Numbered from the stretch's first letter, positions 38,140-47,945 are shown. The stretch: DNA of 64,000 bases from Pseudomonas sp. Irchel s3h17 (GCF_900187505.1 NZ_FYDL01000004.1:133359-197358), one strand, 5' to 3'. The notes: a model not told the origin generated them from the letters alone. Numbers and translations are program-made.

Positions 38140-39294
38140 ATGAATATAGCGTTCAATATATCTTTTTGTGATTTCATCGAACAATACCAAGAAAAGAAAC
38201 CGCTACTTTTGAAGGGCGCAGTTTCTAAGAATCAGTTCTCTTGGCAGGACGTGAATGAAATTTTCGATAGCTGCGATGTTGCATCCGATGATTTCAAGCT
38301 CTCCCTGGACGGCATACGTCCCAAACACGAGTATGTGGAGAGCTATCTCGACATAGGAACCTTACGCCATCGCCTGATTAAACCAGTGGTCTATGAACAC
38401 CTGAAGAACGGAGCAACGCTGATCGCCAACAAGATCAAAAATATCTCGCAAGTCAGTCAGTTTTCAAAGCAGATCGCAGCGTTCACTGGCCGACAGGTCG
38501 TCAGCAGTGCTTACGTGGCTTTCGGCAACAGGGATTCGTTTCGCTGCCATTGGGATACACGGGATGTGTTTGCGATTCAGTTGATCGGTCGTAAACGCTG
38601 GATCGTATACGAGCCGTCGATGGAGTCTCCCCTGTATACCCAGCAAAGCAAAGACTACGAACATCAGCATCCCTGCCCGTCGAAGCCCTACATGGATATT
38701 GTCCTGGAGGCCGGTGACGTCTTCTATATTCCCCGTGGCTGGTGGCATAACCCATTGCCCTTGGGAGAGGCTACCTTTCATCTGGCAATGGGTACCTTCC
38801 CGGCTTACACCGTCGACTATCTGAACTGGCTGCTCAAACACATTGAAAATTTCACTGACGCGCGTCGGTCTCTCAGTCAATGGCAACAGGACCGGGAAAC
38901 TCTTGCATCAGTGGGGCAGCATTTCGATGAGTTGATTAACGATCCCGATAACTACCGGTGCTTCCTTGACGAGTTCATTGGTGCAACGCGGGTGGAGTCT
39001 CAGTTGGCTCTGGAGCACTTTGGCAACCCCGATGCTGGTGTACTCCCCGACCACTTCGGCATTCGCCTGTGCGCCGCAAGCCGTCACGGCCTGATTGATG
39101 GTTATATCATTGCCAATGGCATCCGTTTGAATCTTGATGAACTAAGCAAACAGCTGATCGGTTGTATTGCGGACTCCCCCGGAGTCAACCTTGAACTACT
39201 GATCACTCAATTTTCAGAAGTGCCTGCGAGCAAACTAAGGGGGCTGATTACCGACTTGTGTCGTCAAGACGTCCTGGAGCTCTCCCACCACTGA
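38140..39294 (+). CDS. JmjC/cupin-4 type Fe(II)/2-oxoglutarate oxygenase
   Basis: From ATG 38140 (AAGG upstream) the product is 384 residues; a TTG at 38083 would add 19. The core CHWDTRDVFAIQLIGRKRW supplies His137 and Asp139, and PRGWWHNP supplies His203, the iron triad of the JmjC/ribosomal-oxygenase family (YcfD/RoxA-like). The C-terminal third (LDELSKQLIGCIADSPG, LRGLITDLCRQDVLEL) looks like the winged-helix end of that family. Relatives hydroxylate amino acid side chains of ribosomal proteins. Lying between precursor and exporter, this one probably hydroxylates the peptide; that is inference. Confidence 0.85.
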   Translation: MNIAFNISFCDFIEQYQEKKPLLLKGAVSKNQFSWQDVNEIFDSCDVASDDFKLSLDGIRPKHEYVESYLDIGTLRHRLIKPVVYEHLKNGATLIANKIKNISQVSQFSKQIAAFTGRQVVSSAYVAFGNRDSFRCHWDTRDVFAIQLIGRKRWIVYEPSMESPLYTQQSKDYEHQHPCPSKPYMDIVLEAGDVFYIPRGWWHNPLPLGEATFHLAMGTFPAYTVDYLNWLLKHIENFTDARRSLSQWQQDRETLASVGQHFDELINDPDNYRCFLDEFIGATRVESQLALEHFGNPDAGVLPDHFGIRLCAASRHGLIDGYIIANGIRLNLDELSKQLIGCIADSPGVNLELLITQFSEVPASKLRGLITDLCRQDVLELSHH

Positions 39295-39327
39295 TTGCAT
39301 CAGTGCAGTCTCAGGATGTATTGACTC

Positions 39328-41415
39328 ATGCGAGTAACGCTTCAAGCGGAAAGCCAGGAGTGCGGCCTCGCTTGCCTGGTCATGGTCGCTGCATTTCATG
39401 GGTTGCACTTAGACTTGATGAATATGCGCAGACGCTTTTCGATTTCCCTCAAGGGTACCAATCTGTCCCAGTTGATACGTTATGCCCAGGCACTGAATTT
39501 CTCCTGCCGACCATTGCGCCTGGAATTGGAAGAGATGTTCCGACTGCGTAGGCCGTGCATTTTGCACTGGAATATGGACCACTTTGTGGTGCTGGAGAAC
39601 ATAAGGGGTAACCGCGTGACCCTGCTCGACCCTGCACTTGGTCGTAGAGTGATGACACTGACTGAGGTCTCGCGGCACTTTACTGGTGTAGCGCTGGAGT
39701 TGACTCCCAACACTGCCTTTCGCCCTGCGCAACAGAAAGTTCGAATCCGTCTGCGCGACCTGACCGGACATGTCACCGGGCTCAAACGGGCGCTGGGCAA
39801 TATATTCATACTTGCGTTGGCGCTTGAAGTGGTTGCGCTGCTCGCCCCGCAAGTGACCCAGTGGGTGGTTGATGGGGCGCTTGTATCGGCGGATCTTGAT
39901 CTGTTGTTGCTAGCGGTACTGGGCGGCTGCCTGTTGATGATGATTGATTTCGTGCTACGGATGGCCCAAGGCTGGATGGGGTTGCGCCTGAACCAACAGT
40001 TGGCACTGCAGTGGTCGGGAAACCTATTCAATCATATGCTGCGTCTGCCTTGGACGTTTTTCGAAAAGCGCCAACTCGGAGATATCTCCGCTCGTTTCCA
40101 GTCGCTTGCAGCTATTCGTAATGTATTAACCAACGGTGCCATCACCGCCGTACTAGATGGACTAGTTACATTAGTTACACTTACCATGATGCTACTTTAC
40201 AGCTCGACACTTACAGCCATTGTGTTAACTGCACTGGTACTGTACGGAATCTTGCGATTGGCTTTCTACCTGCCGCTCCGTAACGCGTCTGAGGAGCGCA
40301 TCGTACTGGGTTCCCGAGAGAACTCCTATTTCTTGGAAACCATACGGGCGATTTTACCACTCAAGCTCTTCAATGCCACTCCATTGCGGCTGGCAACTTG
40401 GCAGAACCTGATTGCGGACGTGCAAAATCGAGACATAACAACACAAAAAATATTATTGGTATTTGCCAGCCTCAACACCCTGATCTTTGGGCTGGAAGGG
40501 ATGTTGCTGCTTTATGTTGGAGGCATGGCCGTTCTACAGGGCGCGCTATCGCTGGGTATGTTACTGGTATTCATTGCCTACAAGAGCCAGTTCACTGGAC
40601 GGGCAAGTAAGCTGATTGACCTGAGCATCGAAATTCGCATGCTTTCGTTGCATGCTGAGCGACTGGCCGATATCGCACTCGAAGTACCAGAGTTGGATGT
40701 AGCGATGGAAACCGATCTCATGCGCATTGAGCCTCGCATTGAACTAAAAGAAGTTTCTTATCGCTACGCGCAAGGCGAGCCCTGGGTACTACGCAATCTG
40801 TCGCTGCTCATCCACGCAGGAGATTCAGTTGCTATCGTTGGCCGCTCTGGTTGCGGAAAAACCACATTATTTAAGTTAATGCTCGGTTTGCTCACACCGA
40901 CGGAGGGGGAAATTCTGGTCGGTGGGATACCGATGCGACAGTTGGGATCTCAGGCATTGCGTAGTTTGGTCGGGGCAGTGATGCAGGAGGACCAGTTACT
41001 AGCCGGTTCCCTAGCTGAAAACATTGCCTGTTTTGATCCTCACCCCTGCCAAGAACGTGTGGAGGAAGTAGCCCGTCTGGCGCATATACACAATACGATT
41101 AGCGATATGCCCATGGGCTACCAGACGCTGGTGGCAGAAATGGGCTGTGGTCTGTCCGGGGGGCAGAAACAGCGAGTTTTTCTGGCGCGTGCTTTGTACC
41201 GGAAACCGAAAATACTCGCGCTGGATGAGGCCACTAGCCACCTGGATCTGCACAGTGAACAGCATGTAGTAACGGCATTGTGCGAGATGCCAATGACTCG
41301 AGTCATGATTGCTCACCGTCGTGAGACCATCTCTTTCGCCAAGCGCCTTATCTGCCTGGACAAGGGCATAGTGGTAGAAGACGTTCGTCTCGATGAGACG
41401 AGGGTCAATGAATGA
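39328..41415 (+). CDS. Peptidase-containing ABC exporter (CvaB-like)
   Basis: This 695-residue protein joins an N-terminal C39 peptidase, a six-helix membrane domain and an ATPase. The peptidase has Gln6, Cys12 (Q(x)4ECGLAC), His85 (DHFVVL) and Asp101 (LLDP), so it should be active and cut after GG or GA. The ATPase has Walker A GRSGCGKTT, signature LSGGQKQR and Walker B ILALDEATSHLD. The length matches CvaB. It overlaps the TolC-type gene by ATGA. It would trim the leader of the peptide at 37744-38079 while exporting it. Confidence 0.94.
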   Translation: MRVTLQAESQECGLACLVMVAAFHGLHLDLMNMRRRFSISLKGTNLSQLIRYAQALNFSCRPLRLELEEMFRLRRPCILHWNMDHFVVLENIRGNRVTLLDPALGRRVMTLTEVSRHFTGVALELTPNTAFRPAQQKVRIRLRDLTGHVTGLKRALGNIFILALALEVVALLAPQVTQWVVDGALVSADLDLLLLAVLGGCLLMMIDFVLRMAQGWMGLRLNQQLALQWSGNLFNHMLRLPWTFFEKRQLGDISARFQSLAAIRNVLTNGAITAVLDGLVTLVTLTMMLLYSSTLTAIVLTALVLYGILRLAFYLPLRNASEERIVLGSRENSYFLETIRAILPLKLFNATPLRLATWQNLIADVQNRDITTQKILLVFASLNTLIFGLEGMLLLYVGGMAVLQGALSLGMLLVFIAYKSQFTGRASKLIDLSIEIRMLSLHAERLADIALEVPELDVAMETDLMRIEPRIELKEVSYRYAQGEPWVLRNLSLLIHAGDSVAIVGRSGCGKTTLFKLMLGLLTPTEGEILVGGIPMRQLGSQALRSLVGAVMQEDQLLAGSLAENIACFDPHPCQERVEEVARLAHIHNTISDMPMGYQTLVAEMGCGLSGGQKQRVFLARALYRKPKILALDEATSHLDLHSEQHVVTALCEMPMTRVMIAHRRETISFAKRLICLDKGIVVEDVRLDETRVNE

Positions 41416-42728
41416 CGGGAGTCAGGAGAGTTGTGATTGGGGCAACAATGCTACTGGAAGGGATAATCGCACAGGCGCACGACAGTGACCTTCTGCAGAC
41501 TTACCAACAAGCACTGTTGCATGACGCGCAGTACGCTGCGGCGAAAGCCAATCAACGCGTGGGGCAGGAGCAGTGGATACAGGGGCGTGCGTGGCTTTTA
41601 CCCCAAGTATCGCTAGATGCCCAGAGCCATTGGATGGAGAGCGATTACCAAGTCGCAGCCGGCAACATTCAACAGCGCAGACAGAATCGCAGCTACGGCA
41701 TCCAGTTGATACAACCTGTCTTTCGCTGGCAAAACTGGGTTCAGTTCCAACAGGGGGGGCTACAGCGTGCTCTTGCACAAATTCACCTTCAAAATGCGGG
41801 ACAGACCTTACTGCTGCGTGTTGCCCAAACCTATTTTGAAGTCCTGAATGCTACTGACGTGCTCGAAGCCATTCAAGATTTGCGCACCGCCGACGCGGAG
41901 CAGTTAGCAAGCGCTCGAAAAAATTTTGAACTGGGCAACGTCAGCATTGCCGATGTGCATGAAGCTCAGGCCAGTTTTGATCGCACTACGGCGCAACTTA
42001 TCAAAGCCAGAAGTGACCTTGAACTAGCCCGATTTGCCTTGGCTCGAATCACTGGGCAACATCCTGGCACACTGAGAGGCTTGTCGGATGACCTGCCTCT
42101 CGTATCTCCGCAACCCGCAGAGATTGACGCATGGATCAGGGCTGCTCAGCGATATAGTCTCGACGTGCAAGCACAGGAACTTCTCTTGGGCATTGCGGAC
42201 ACCGAAGTGCGTATTCGCAAGGCCGAACACTTACCGTCTGTTGATCTGGTAATCAGCCAAAACATGCAACAAAACCCTAACGCCAACACTGAGCACGCCG
42301 ACATCTCTAGTATCGGACTGCGCTTGAGCATGCCACTGTACAGTGGCGGCCGAATTGGTTCGGCTGCTCGGGAGGCGTTGGCGCTGCACGAGCAAACGGA
42401 GTTTGAATTGGAGGATGCACGTCGCGCTGCAGCACTGGCGGCCCGAGAGGCTTGGTCGGGCGTGATGGATGGCATGGCGCAGGTGAAGGCACTTGAGGCG
42501 GCAAAAGCCTCCGCACGCTTGGCAGTAGCCTCAAACCAGCTTGGCTACAAGGTCGGTGTGCGAGTTGGTATCGATGTGCTAGAGGTTCAAAGCAAGTTCA
42601 GTGATATCGTTCAGCAACTATCCCGTGCTCGTTATGACACCTTGCTGGCCCAGTTACGCCTCAAAGCCGTAGTGGGCGTTTTGAATCAAGACGATATTGT
42701 CGAGGTCAACGCTATGTTGAATGACTGA
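41412..42728 (+). CDS. TolC family outer-membrane protein
   Basis: This 438-residue protein has an N-terminal signal-like segment (about 1-22), the TolC repeat pattern (LLQTYQQALLHDAQYAAAKAN, then repeated heptad-rich helices) and conserved turns (LRLSMPLYSGGRIGSAAREA, VGVRVGIDVLEVQSKF). It forms the outer-membrane tunnel for type I secretion. Carrying its own TolC makes the cassette self-contained, unlike the enteric microcin V system, which borrows the host TolC. It is the last gene of the cassette; no clear terminator is visible before 42823. Confidence 0.93.
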   Translation: MTGVRRVVIGATMLLEGIIAQAHDSDLLQTYQQALLHDAQYAAAKANQRVGQEQWIQGRAWLLPQVSLDAQSHWMESDYQVAAGNIQQRRQNRSYGIQLIQPVFRWQNWVQFQQGGLQRALAQIHLQNAGQTLLLRVAQTYFEVLNATDVLEAIQDLRTADAEQLASARKNFELGNVSIADVHEAQASFDRTTAQLIKARSDLELARFALARITGQHPGTLRGLSDDLPLVSPQPAEIDAWIRAAQRYSLDVQAQELLLGIADTEVRIRKAEHLPSVDLVISQNMQQNPNANTEHADISSIGLRLSMPLYSGGRIGSAAREALALHEQTEFELEDARRAAALAAREAWSGVMDGMAQVKALEAAKASARLAVASNQLGYKVGVRVGIDVLEVQSKFSDIVQQLSRARYDTLLAQLRLKAVVGVLNQDDIVEVNAMLND

Positions 42729-42822
42729 GCAAGCGACCTTCGCGAACATAACCACGTCGACACTATCTAGTTGATCCTGTTGTTTCTGCAAGAGTAATGC
42801 TCGCCCACGATCTTTCAGGTTA

Positions 42823-44202
42823 CTACCGAGCGAGTGAGGCTTCTTTATCAGGTAAATGAGCCACTAACCGCATATTCAGCCGCAACCCCTGCCCCGCATT
42901 CTCCGCCCACAGGCGCCCGCCCTGTCGCTGCACGGCATTGCGCGCAATGCTCAGGCCCAGGCCAAACCCGCCGTTGCCCGGCCGTGAGCCGTCGAGCCGG
43001 GTGAACGGATCAAAGATGCGCTCCAGGTCCCGTTCGGCGACGCCACCGCCCTGATCCTCAAGCCGCAACAGCCAGTAATCACCGTCGCACCGCCCGTCGA
43101 GGCGGACAATGCCGCCCGCCGGAGAGTGACGAATGGCGTTGCGCAAGAGGTTTTCCAGGGCCTGGGCCAAGGTATTGAGATTGCCGCGGACCCAGCATGA
43201 GGCATCCACGCTGCAGTGCAGTTGCCCCGCGGGCCAGCCGCTTTCGTAGCAGGCATTTTCCGTGAGCATCTCCCACAAGGCCTGAATCTGGATATCCTCA
43301 TCCGGCAGCGGTGCCCGCTCAGTGTCCAGCCAGGCCAGTTGCAGGGTGTCTTCGACCAGTCGCTGCATGCCATCGACTTCACGGCCAATGCGTTCGCGCA
43401 ACCGCGCCAGGTCCTGCTCGCTCTCACTGGCCACTCGCAAACGGCTAAGCGGTGTGCGCAACTCATGGGACAGGTCACGCAACAGTTGTTGCTGCAAGAC
43501 CACCGTACTTTGCAGGCGTTCGGACATGTGATCGAACGCTCGACCCAACTCGCCCAGTTCATCCTGGCGATTGGTCGTCTGGCTCGACAGGCGTACGCCC
43601 AACTGATCGGCACGCCAGGCGTTGGCCTGTTCACGCAGGTTGTTGAGCGGGACGACCAGCAACCGATACAGCCCGACACACAGCAGCAAGGTGAACAGCC
43701 CGGGAATCACGCCATTGGTGATCACGCGCCAGAATACCTTGTAGCGCCCTGGCATGAACCGCTGGGGCAGTTCGATCACCAGGCTGCCGACAGAGGGATC
43801 ACTGGGAAACGGCACCCGCAGCCACGGCATGCCTTTGTTATGGATGGGCCAATCCAGGCCGCGCAAAAAGGTCAGGCGTTGGATTTCCTTGTCCGTCAGC
43901 GCCTGGCTGCTCAAGGACTGCAGGTCGCCACCAATGACCCCTACCCAACCGGCTTCGCGCTGCTGCATATGCTGCAGCCAGTCATCGACGCCGCTGCTCT
44001 GTCGCTGCAACCACGCCTGCTCGGCCTCGGCGGCATAGCGCGTCAGAGTGCCTCGGGCCTCATCCGACAGGAACTGGTCCTGCTTTTCCATGTAGAGCCC
44101 CCACGACCAGCTGAGCCAGATCATCAGCAGGCAGAAGGCAACCAGTAAAAAAGCCAGTTTCCAGAACAGCGAATGCTTGCCCGGAACGTCAGGCCACTTC
44201 AT
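42823..44202 (-). CDS. Sensor histidine kinase (PirS-like position)
   Basis: This 459-residue kinase has two membrane helices (about 14-35 and 160-185), a periplasmic domain between them, a HAMP linker, a HisKA domain with the phospho-acceptor His in RDLSHELRTPLSRLR, and a HATPase (NLLRNAIRHSP, FGLGLSIARNAVQRQGG). It overlaps the response regulator by 14 bp. In P. aeruginosa the pair next to gacS is pirR-pirS, which senses enterobactin-like siderophores. The position matches, but sensing specificity cannot be read. Confidence 0.9.
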   Translation of the reverse strand: MKWPDVPGKHSLFWKLAFLLVAFCLLMIWLSWSWGLYMEKQDQFLSDEARGTLTRYAAEAEQAWLQRQSSGVDDWLQHMQQREAGWVGVIGGDLQSLSSQALTDKEIQRLTFLRGLDWPIHNKGMPWLRVPFPSDPSVGSLVIELPQRFMPGRYKVFWRVITNGVIPGLFTLLLCVGLYRLLVVPLNNLREQANAWRADQLGVRLSSQTTNRQDELGELGRAFDHMSERLQSTVVLQQQLLRDLSHELRTPLSRLRVASESEQDLARLRERIGREVDGMQRLVEDTLQLAWLDTERAPLPDEDIQIQALWEMLTENACYESGWPAGQLHCSVDASCWVRGNLNTLAQALENLLRNAIRHSPAGGIVRLDGRCDGDYWLLRLEDQGGGVAERDLERIFDPFTRLDGSRPGNGGFGLGLSIARNAVQRQGGRLWAENAGQGLRLNMRLVAHLPDKEASLAR

Positions 44203-44911
44203 CGAGGGCACTCAAGACATAACCTTTGCCCCACACCGTCCGCACTTCGCGCTCACTGTAGCCAATGGCCTTGAGTTTGCGGCGGATCTGGCTGATGTGC
44301 ATGTCCAGGCTGCGATCATGGGGCGCGTAGCCGCGCTGCAACACGTGCTGATAAAGGAAGGCCTTGCTGAGCACTTCGTCGCCATTGCGGTGCAGGGTTT
44401 CAAGCAAGCGGTACTCGCTGCGGGTCAGGCCCGCCCACCGCTCACCGTAGTGGACATCGCACAGTTCGTCGTCATAACGCAGGTTGTGGGCTTGCGTGTT
44501 GACCACCGGCGGCACATGCCGACGATCCAGCGCGACACGCCGCAGAATGGCTTCAATGCGCACCCGCAACTCGGCCATGCTGAAGGGCTTGGGCAAATAG
44601 TCATCGGCCCCCAGGTGAAAGCCGCTGATGCGGTCCGCTTCAGCCCCCAGCGCCGACATCAGCAGCACGGGCGTTGAATCGCGGGTCCGCAGGTTGGTCA
44701 ATACGGACAGCCCGTCCATGCCCGGCAACAGAATGTCCATCAGCACCACGTCGAATGCCTGGGCGCGGGCCATCGCCAGGCCGTCGTTGCCGTTCTGGCA
44801 CCAGGTGACCTGAAAACCGCAACGCCCCAGATGCTCATGCATATAAGCACCGAGCACGAGGTCGTCTTCGATCGCCAGGATACGTGGGCAGCCAACAGAT
44901 ACGGGAGTCAT
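44189..44911 (-). CDS. OmpR-family response regulator (PirR-like position)
   Basis: This 240-residue protein has a receiver domain (ILAIEDDLVLGAYMHEHLG; phospho-acceptor Asp in DVVLMDILLPGMDG; Lys in DDYLPKPFS) and a winged-helix OmpR-type DNA-binding domain (LTRSEYRLLETLHRNGDEVLSK, RTVWGKGYVLS). It forms an operon with the kinase gene and diverges from gacS. A TTG four codons upstream (44923) is a possible longer start. Confidence 0.92.
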   Translation of the reverse strand: MTPVSVGCPRILAIEDDLVLGAYMHEHLGRCGFQVTWCQNGNDGLAMARAQAFDVVLMDILLPGMDGLSVLTNLRTRDSTPVLLMSALGAEADRISGFHLGADDYLPKPFSMAELRVRIEAILRRVALDRRHVPPVVNTQAHNLRYDDELCDVHYGERWAGLTRSEYRLLETLHRNGDEVLSKAFLYQHVLQRGYAPHDRSLDMHISQIRRKLKAIGYSEREVRTVWGKGYVLSALDEVA

Positions 44912-45129
44912 TAGCTTCTGCAAGTCATTCTCAATCGCCGATTATTCAAGATTGCCCCGCCGCGAGCAACCCGCTCCTTTAGTCTTGGTTGCCAAAGACG
45001 ATCGACGGGTGACAACACCGTGGATATTTTGCCGAGATTGCCCGCCGGCAAATCGCTACACTGCGCAGGTGCGGCGTGCCGGATGCACGCATCGGTCATT
45101 GATGAGCAGCGTGATAGCAGGAGAGTGGC

Positions 45130-47880
45130 GTGCTGAAAAAACTGGGGATCAAAGGTCGCGTGTTCTTGCTGACCTTGTTGCCGACCAGCCTGATGGCCCT
45201 GGTCCTGGGCGGCTATTTCACCTGGATGCAACTGTCCGATCTGCAGACCCAGCTACTGCAACGGGGTGAAATGATCGCCGAACAACTGGCGCCCCTGGTG
45301 GCGCCGGCCATGAGCCACCAGGATGAAGAACTGCTGGAGCGCATCGCCACGCAGGCACTGGAGCATCCAGACGTACGCGCCGTGTCGTTTCTCGCCCCGG
45401 ACCGCACACTGGTGGCCCACGCCGGCCCGTTGATGCTCAACCCGGCGCCGAGCGGTGACGGCTCGCACATGCGCCAACGTACCGGTAACGACGCCACCCG
45501 CTACCTGCTGCCGGTGTTCGGCAAGCATCGCAACCTGGCCGGCGATGTGATCCCGGATGAAGCCGAACGGTTGCTGGGCTGGGTCGAACTGGAGCTTTCC
45601 CATAGCGGCATGTTGCTGCGCGGCTATCGCAGCCTGTTCGCCAGCCTGCTGTTGATTGTCGCTGGCTTGATCTGTACCGCACTGCTCGCCTTGCGCATGG
45701 GCAAAACGATCAATACCCCGCTCCACAGCATCAAGCAGGCCGTGGCGCTGCTCAAGGAAGGCCATCTCGAAACCCGCCTGCCGCCGCTCGGCAGCCAGGA
45801 GTTGGACGAACTGGCCTCGGGCATCAACCGCATGGCCAGCACCCTGCAAAATGCCCAGGAAGAGTTGCAGCACAGCATCGACCAGGCCACCGAAGATGTA
45901 CGCCAGAACCTGGAAACCATCGAAATCCAGAACATCGAGCTGGACCTGGCCCGCAAGGAGGCCCTGGAAGCGAGCCGGATCAAGTCCGAATTCCTGGCCA
46001 ATATGAGCCATGAGATCCGCACGCCGCTCAATGGCATCCTCGGTTTCACCCACCTGCTGCAAAAAAGCGAACTGACACCGCGCCAGCTCGACTACCTGGG
46101 CACCATCGAAAAGTCCGCCGACAGCCTGCTGGGCATCATCAACGAAATTCTCGATTTCTCGAAAATCGAGGCCGGCAAGCTGGTGCTCGACAGCATTCCG
46201 TTCAACCTGCGCGACCTGCTGCAGGACACCCTGACCATCCTCGCCCCCGCCGCTCACGCCAAACAGCTGGAACTGGTCAGCCTGGTCTACCGCGATACAC
46301 CGCTGTCGCTGGTGGGCGATCCGCTGCGCCTCAAGCAGATCCTCACCAACCTGGTGAGCAACGCGATCAAGTTCACCCGCGAAGGCACCATCGTTGCCCG
46401 CGCCATGCTCGAAGATGAACACGAAGACAGCGTGCAGTTGCGCATCAGCATCCAGGACACCGGTATCGGCCTGTCGAACCAGGATGTCCGCGCGCTGTTC
46501 CAGGCCTTCAGCCAGGCCGACAACTCCTTGTCCCGACAACCCGGTGGCACTGGCCTGGGGCTGGTGATTTCCAAGCGCCTGATCGAGCAGATGGGGGGCG
46601 AGATCGGTGTCGACAGTACACCGGGCGAAGGCTCGGAGTTCTGGATCAGCCTGAGCCTGCCCAAAGCCCGCGACGATGCCGAGGACCTGCCGGCCCTGCC
46701 ACTGCTCGGGCGACGCATTGCGGTGCTGGAAAACCACGAATTGGCACGCCAGGCCTTGCAACATCAACTGGAAGACTGTGGCCTGGCGGTCACGACCTTC
46801 AATACCCTGGAAAGCCTGAGCAACGGCGTCACCAGTGCTCATCAGACCGATCAGGCGATCGACCTGGCGGTGCTGGGCATCACCTCCAATGACATGCCGC
46901 CGGAGCGGCTCAACCAGCACATCTGGGACCTCGAGCACCTGGGCTGCAAGGTGCTGGTACTGTGCCCGACGACCGAACAGACGCTGTTCCACCTTTCCGT
47001 GCCCAACCCCCACAGCCAGTTGCAGGCCAAACCCGCCTGCACCCGCAAGCTGCGCCGCGCACTCTCCGACCTGGTCAACCCGCGCCAGGTCCGCAACGAC
47101 CCGGGGGAGCCGGTGTCCAGCCGCGCGCCCAAAGTGCTGTGCGTAGACGACAACCCGGCCAACCTGCTGTTGGTGCAGACCTTGCTCGAAGACATGGGAG
47201 GCAAGGTGCTGGCCGTCGAAAGTGGCTACGCCGCGATCAAGGCCGTGCAGAACGAAACCTTCGACCTGGTATTGATGGACGTACAGATGCCCGGCATGGA
47301 TGGGCGCCAAAGCACCGAAGCGATTCGCCAATGGGAAAGCGAACGGGCTTGCACGCCACTGCCCATTGTCGCCCTCACCGCCCACGCCATGGCCAACGAG
47401 AAACGCGCCTTGCTGCAAAGCGGCATGGACGACTACCTGACCAAACCCATCAGTGAGCGCCAGCTGGCACAAGTGGTCTTGAAATGGACCGGGCTGGCGC
47501 TGCACAAACACCTTCCGGAACGGGCCGACACCCACGGCTCCAACAGCGACCTGCTGGTACTCGACCCCGATGAAGGCCTGCGACTGGCGGCCGGCAAGGC
47601 TGACTTGGCGGCCGACATGCTGGCCATGTTGCTGGCGTCGCTGGACTCCGACCGTGAGGCCATTCGCGTGGCCCGCGATAGCCGTGATCAAAACGCCCTG
47701 ATCGAACGCGTCCATCGCCTGCACGGAGCCACCCGCTATTGCGGCGTTCCCCAATTGCGCGCGGCGTGCCAACGCAGCGAAACCCTGCTCAAGCAGCACG
47801 ACCCCAAGGCCCAGGCGGCGCTGGATGATCTGGAACGGGCGATCAATCGCCTGGCCACGCAAGCACGTATCAGTGCCTGA
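45130..47880 (+). CDS. gacS: Hybrid sensor kinase GacS
   Basis: This 916-residue global regulator of secondary metabolism and biofilm acts through GacA and the Rsm small RNAs. It has TM1 (about 10-31), a periplasmic domain, TM2 (about 167-188), HAMP, HisKA with His294 (NMSHEIRTPLNG), HATPase (GTGLGLVISKRLIEQMGG), a degenerate receiver-like linker (about 527-640), a true receiver with Asp717 (LVLMDVQMPGMDG) and an Hpt domain with His865 (RLHGATRYCG). The start is GTG with AGGAGAG upstream. Length and layout match known GacS. Confidence 0.96.
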   Translation: MLKKLGIKGRVFLLTLLPTSLMALVLGGYFTWMQLSDLQTQLLQRGEMIAEQLAPLVAPAMSHQDEELLERIATQALEHPDVRAVSFLAPDRTLVAHAGPLMLNPAPSGDGSHMRQRTGNDATRYLLPVFGKHRNLAGDVIPDEAERLLGWVELELSHSGMLLRGYRSLFASLLLIVAGLICTALLALRMGKTINTPLHSIKQAVALLKEGHLETRLPPLGSQELDELASGINRMASTLQNAQEELQHSIDQATEDVRQNLETIEIQNIELDLARKEALEASRIKSEFLANMSHEIRTPLNGILGFTHLLQKSELTPRQLDYLGTIEKSADSLLGIINEILDFSKIEAGKLVLDSIPFNLRDLLQDTLTILAPAAHAKQLELVSLVYRDTPLSLVGDPLRLKQILTNLVSNAIKFTREGTIVARAMLEDEHEDSVQLRISIQDTGIGLSNQDVRALFQAFSQADNSLSRQPGGTGLGLVISKRLIEQMGGEIGVDSTPGEGSEFWISLSLPKARDDAEDLPALPLLGRRIAVLENHELARQALQHQLEDCGLAVTTFNTLESLSNGVTSAHQTDQAIDLAVLGITSNDMPPERLNQHIWDLEHLGCKVLVLCPTTEQTLFHLSVPNPHSQLQAKPACTRKLRRALSDLVNPRQVRNDPGEPVSSRAPKVLCVDDNPANLLLVQTLLEDMGGKVLAVESGYAAIKAVQNETFDLVLMDVQMPGMDGRQSTEAIRQWESERACTPLPIVALTAHAMANEKRALLQSGMDDYLTKPISERQLAQVVLKWTGLALHKHLPERADTHGSNSDLLVLDPDEGLRLAAGKADLAADMLAMLLASLDSDREAIRVARDSRDQNALIERVHRLHGATRYCGVPQLRAACQRSETLLKQHDPKAQAALDDLERAINRLATQARISA

Positions 47881-47945
47881 CCCAGCGCAATGGCGCTGCG
47901 CTCATTGGCCGTTAAACTCAGGGCATACAGAACCAGGACCCGACC

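Noticed and set aside
45253..47862. 869-codon open frame antisense to gacS
   Set aside because: The sense strand encodes an unmistakable GacS. Long antisense frames are common in GC-rich genes with biased third positions, and the translation shows no domain.
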